This document shows positions 61,635-64,000 of a stretch of 64,000 bases of DNA, one piece after another; within the stretch, counting starts at the first letter, position 1; each line of letters begins with the position of its first letter. The DNA is taken from contig NZ_CP095855.1 in assembly GCF_023100805.1 (NCBI RefSeq), positions 2,955,001 through 3,019,000 of the forward strand, read 5' to 3'. The notes under the pieces are model-generated. The model saw only the letters and a list, made by a program, of their open reading frames with translations, was not told where the DNA came from and made no database searches. The stretch comes from Chitinophaga filiformis. Its GTDB lineage: Bacteria > Bacteroidota > Bacteroidia > Chitinophagales > Chitinophagaceae. The translations under genes and the position numbers were made by a program.

Positions 61635-63536
61635 ATGTTACACATAATCAATAAGATAGCCGTATCTGTTATATTCATCCTTCTGCAGTTTTTTGTTAGC
61701 AGCGCCCAAACACCAGCCGACTCACTCGGTGCTGTGCTGACAAGAAAAAATATTACGCGAGAGCAAAAGGTCAGCACGCTCAGCCTGCTGGCCGAAGCCA
61801 AATCCATTACAGAAACTGTTAATGCGATTCAAATAGGGCATAAGGCCGTTGAGCTAAGCCGTATGCTTCCGGATGCTCAGTATACAGCCATGGCATATGC
61901 CATATTGGCGCAGATATACCTGCAACACGACGATATTGGTAAATCCGCAGCGGCCGTTGACAGTGCCCTTCTTTATGCAGGCCGAACAGAAAGTCCGCTT
62001 GCAAAAGGAATAGCATGGTATAGGAAAAGTTGGATGGAAAACCTCAAAGGCAAACCACAGGAGGCGCTTATCAGCGCTCAGCGATCGTTAAGATACCTGG
62101 AGGGAACAGGCGCTGCTAAGTATCAATCTGCGGTATATTATATTATCGCCAGCATATATGCGAATCTTTATGATAGTCCTCTACATAAAAAATATGCACT
62201 ACTATGTTTGCAAACGGCACTCAAAAGCATGGACTATGATAACATCCTGCTTGCGTACCAGACTTTGGGTACCTACTGGCAATACTATCATATGCAGCAT
62301 GAAGAGGACCGGTCATCTCTGGACTCTGCATTTTATTATAACAAGATCGCGCTCAATACATTTCTCGCTAAGAAAGACCGCATGATCTTTCACAGTACAA
62401 TGGCCATCATAGCACTTAACTTAGCAGATCTCTATGCACAAAACTTTCCCGCATCATATCGCGACACGGTTCTTCATTACCTTGACATGGCACAAAAGAT
62501 AGGTTACGAAACCCATCACCTGGAAGTCATCGCGAACTGCTATGGTATGAAAAGCGATTACGAAGTAGCCGCCGGCAATTACGAAAAAGCAGAAGCCCTG
62601 TTGCTCAAAGGGCTGGAAGTGGTCAATACAGATAGTACTAAAAACCTCGCAACCAGGATTCAATTCATGACCGCTCTTTCCAATCTTTCGGAAAAGCGGG
62701 GGAATTACAGAGAAGCCCTTAAATATCAGAAGCAATATTCACTCTTATATACAGACCTCTACAACGAGGACAAAATGAATATTACTAAAGAACTGGAAGC
62801 TAAGTACCAGACAGAGAAAAATGCTACTGCACTTAAAACACTGCAACAAACAGCTATCCTACATAAAAGGCTGGGTTATCTCTATATCGGTCTTGCTCTG
62901 GCATCGATAGCTGCAGCCATCTTTTTGTTCCGCTCCTTGCGTTTCCGGCTCAAACTCGCTGAAAAGGAAAGGGAGGATGCCGCCCTGCTTACCCAACTCA
63001 AACAACAGGAAAATAAGCAGCTGGCCATGGAAAAACAGGAGGCAGTGCTACAGGCGCGCATCAGGGAAGAAGAAGCTAAGCGCCTCATTGCAGAACAACA
63101 ACTGCTGCAGGAAAGACAGGAACGACTGCAAAAAGACCTGCTGGCAGGTACCTTGCTGGTTGAGCAAAAAACGGCCCTGCTGCAAACCCTGCGACGGAAA
63201 ATAACAGAGAACAGGAACAACAAATTCGTATTGACACAACTTAACAGGATCATCGATCATGATAAGAAACTAGACGAATCATTTGCCGGCAATAAAGCTG
63301 ATTTTGATAATATCAACCCTGAATTCCTGGAAAAACTGCAGGAAAGAGCTGCTCATTCATTGTCAAGACTGGATTTGAAACATTGCTCCTATATCTACCT
63401 TGGACTCACTAATAAAGAAATATCGCAAAGGCTGGGAATAGCGCCAAAAAGTATCCTGATGGCACGTTACCGCATTAAACTGAAACTCAGATTAGGGAAA
63501 GAAGAAGAGCTGGATGTATATATAAGATCGCTGTAG
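61635..63536 (+). CDS. TPR sensor-regulator with transmembrane helix and LuxR-like HTH
   Basis: The 633-residue protein has a signal peptide ('VIFILLQFFVSSAQ'), TPR units at 40-390 on the periplasmic side, one membrane helix at about 415-432 ('YIGLALASIAAAIFLF'), a long Gln/Glu/Lys coiled coil at 440-530 and a C-terminal LuxR-like helix-turn-helix ('LGLTNKEISQRLGIAPKSIL'). This one-component design is typical for Bacteroidota and links periplasmic signals to transcription. It converges on a SusD-family gene, which may or may not be its target. Confidence 0.87.
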   Translation: MLHIINKIAVSVIFILLQFFVSSAQTPADSLGAVLTRKNITREQKVSTLSLLAEAKSITETVNAIQIGHKAVELSRMLPDAQYTAMAYAILAQIYLQHDDIGKSAAAVDSALLYAGRTESPLAKGIAWYRKSWMENLKGKPQEALISAQRSLRYLEGTGAAKYQSAVYYIIASIYANLYDSPLHKKYALLCLQTALKSMDYDNILLAYQTLGTYWQYYHMQHEEDRSSLDSAFYYNKIALNTFLAKKDRMIFHSTMAIIALNLADLYAQNFPASYRDTVLHYLDMAQKIGYETHHLEVIANCYGMKSDYEVAAGNYEKAEALLLKGLEVVNTDSTKNLATRIQFMTALSNLSEKRGNYREALKYQKQYSLLYTDLYNEDKMNITKELEAKYQTEKNATALKTLQQTAILHKRLGYLYIGLALASIAAAIFLFRSLRFRLKLAEKEREDAALLTQLKQQENKQLAMEKQEAVLQARIREEEAKRLIAEQQLLQERQERLQKDLLAGTLLVEQKTALLQTLRRKITENRNNKFVLTQLNRIIDHDKKLDESFAGNKADFDNINPEFLEKLQERAAHSLSRLDLKHCSYIYLGLTNKEISQRLGIAPKSILMARYRIKLKLRLGKEEELDVYIRSL

Positions 63537-63585
63537 TGGTTGCTTGTCGGGCGGCCGCAGGATGAATGATTTGCGCATATAAGCG

Positions 63586-63617
63586 AAAGGCTTCCAGGCA
63601 TACGCCCGAAAGCCTTT
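63586..63617. terminator. Bidirectional hairpin between convergent genes
   Basis: AAAGGCTT (63586-63593) pairs with AAGCCTTT (63610-63617). Plus-strand T's follow (TTTTC). It lies between the LuxR-type gene and the SusD fragment. Confidence 0.6.
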
Positions 63618-63658
63618 TCTCAGATTGTAAAGAGAGAGTACTCGCCAACCATATCCTG

Positions 63659-64000
63659 TCAATGGTACCCGTTATTTTGTTTCAGCGTACGCGTGCTTCC
63701 ATTGGTTGAAAGATCGATCTGTCGCTGAGGAATAGCAAAATATTCATTCGTTCCTTTCACAAAACTGGCTCCCTGTATATCGAGGGTCAGTGCACCTTCA
63801 AAAGCAAAGAAGGCATTCAGTGCCTGGTCAGCTATGCCCCATCGCACCAGGTCGAAGAAGCGGTGACCTTCCATTGCCAGTTCCAGCTTACGTTCAAAAT
63901 AAATGGCCTTTAGGGCGTAATTCTGTCCTTTGGCGGCAAAGCTGCCTGCAGGGTACACCCCGACCTTATAATTCGCCGCAGGCACGTTAGAAAAGCCATC
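63659..64000 (-). CDS. SusD/RagB-family outer-membrane lipoprotein, C-terminal fragment
   Basis: The frame is open to the last base, so the gene continues beyond the right edge. The visible 114 residues carry the SusD C-terminal signature 'IYFERKLELAMEGHRFFDLV' and 'RWG', with the usual closing part 'YFAIPQRQIDLSTNG'. SusD proteins sit on the outer membrane over a SusC TonB channel and bind glycans. The SusC partner should lie outside, to the right. Confidence 0.9.
   Translation of the reverse strand, partial: DGFSNVPAANYKVGVYPAGSFAAKGQNYALKAIYFERKLELAMEGHRFFDLVRWGIADQALNAFFAFEGALTLDIQGASFVKGTNEYFAIPQRQIDLSTNGSTRTLKQNNGYH

Overview
The window looks like chromosomal DNA of a Bacteroidota bacterium, most likely a Chitinophaga-type member of the Chitinophagaceae. 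Pointers are a SusD-family gene at the right edge, a sphingolipid operon headed by serine palmitoyltransferase, DUF5686-type and PorT-like outer-membrane barrels, TPR/LuxR-type regulators, MacB/FtsX permeases, TAnnTTTG-like promoter boxes, few Shine-Dalgarno sequences and moderate GC. This assignment is inference from gene content; no rRNA or tRNA gene is visible.

Layout. 1-3.9 kb: the end of a hydroxamate siderophore cassette (PLP decarboxylase cut by the left edge, amine N-hydroxylase, MFS exporter). 4.1-6.8 kb: two paralogous secreted Trp-rich proteins on the minus strand, one with a 57-bp tandem repeat. 7.4-18.5 kb: a tightly packed ten-gene plus-strand operon that reads as a nearly complete inositol-sphingolipid pathway: serine palmitoyltransferase, GNAT-type ceramide synthase candidate, ketosphinganine reductase candidate, inositol-phosphate synthase, PgpA-like phosphatase, GtrA protein, DUF5686 outer-membrane barrel, phosphatidylinositol-phosphate synthase fused to a DUF4833-like domain, FA2H-type lipid hydroxylase and an Aur1-like inositol phosphorylceramide synthase. 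18.5-34.9 kb: mostly single genes (TPR protein, SUOX-like enzyme, SF1 helicase, GH18 lipoprotein, HD and PAP2 phosphatases, BioA with a RpiA homologue, VOC protein, Rnl5-type RNA ligase, tandem barrel proteins, lipocalin-like and PKD proteins). A structured non-coding RNA candidate lies at 20.8-21.07 kb.

35.0-42.9 kb: a mannoside-use module. A GntR/UTRA repressor is divergent from GH38 alpha-mannosidase, phosphomannose isomerase, sugar MFS porter and ROK kinase. Together these would release, import, phosphorylate and isomerise mannose. Two copies of a GTAC-centred inverted repeat lie in the shared promoter region.

42.9-64 kb: a RibD/DHFR-like reductase, GlxA-type regulator, pyruvate oxidase, an AraC-type regulator followed by two 21-bp direct repeats and an SDR, two FtsX-type permeases sharing an upstream GGACAT motif (one with a sigma-54-like promoter), a Tat-type molybdoenzyme with its cytochrome b, a Met/Lys/His-rich mini-protein, a cytosolic-looking subtilase with a small I9-like partner gene, an esterase, a striking 11-bp-phased inverted-repeat array at 58.8 kb, ArsR, GNAT, MaoC, mini-WGR and TPR/LuxR genes, and a SusD fragment cut by the right edge.

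All calls come from reading sequence motifs. No database search or folding program was run.
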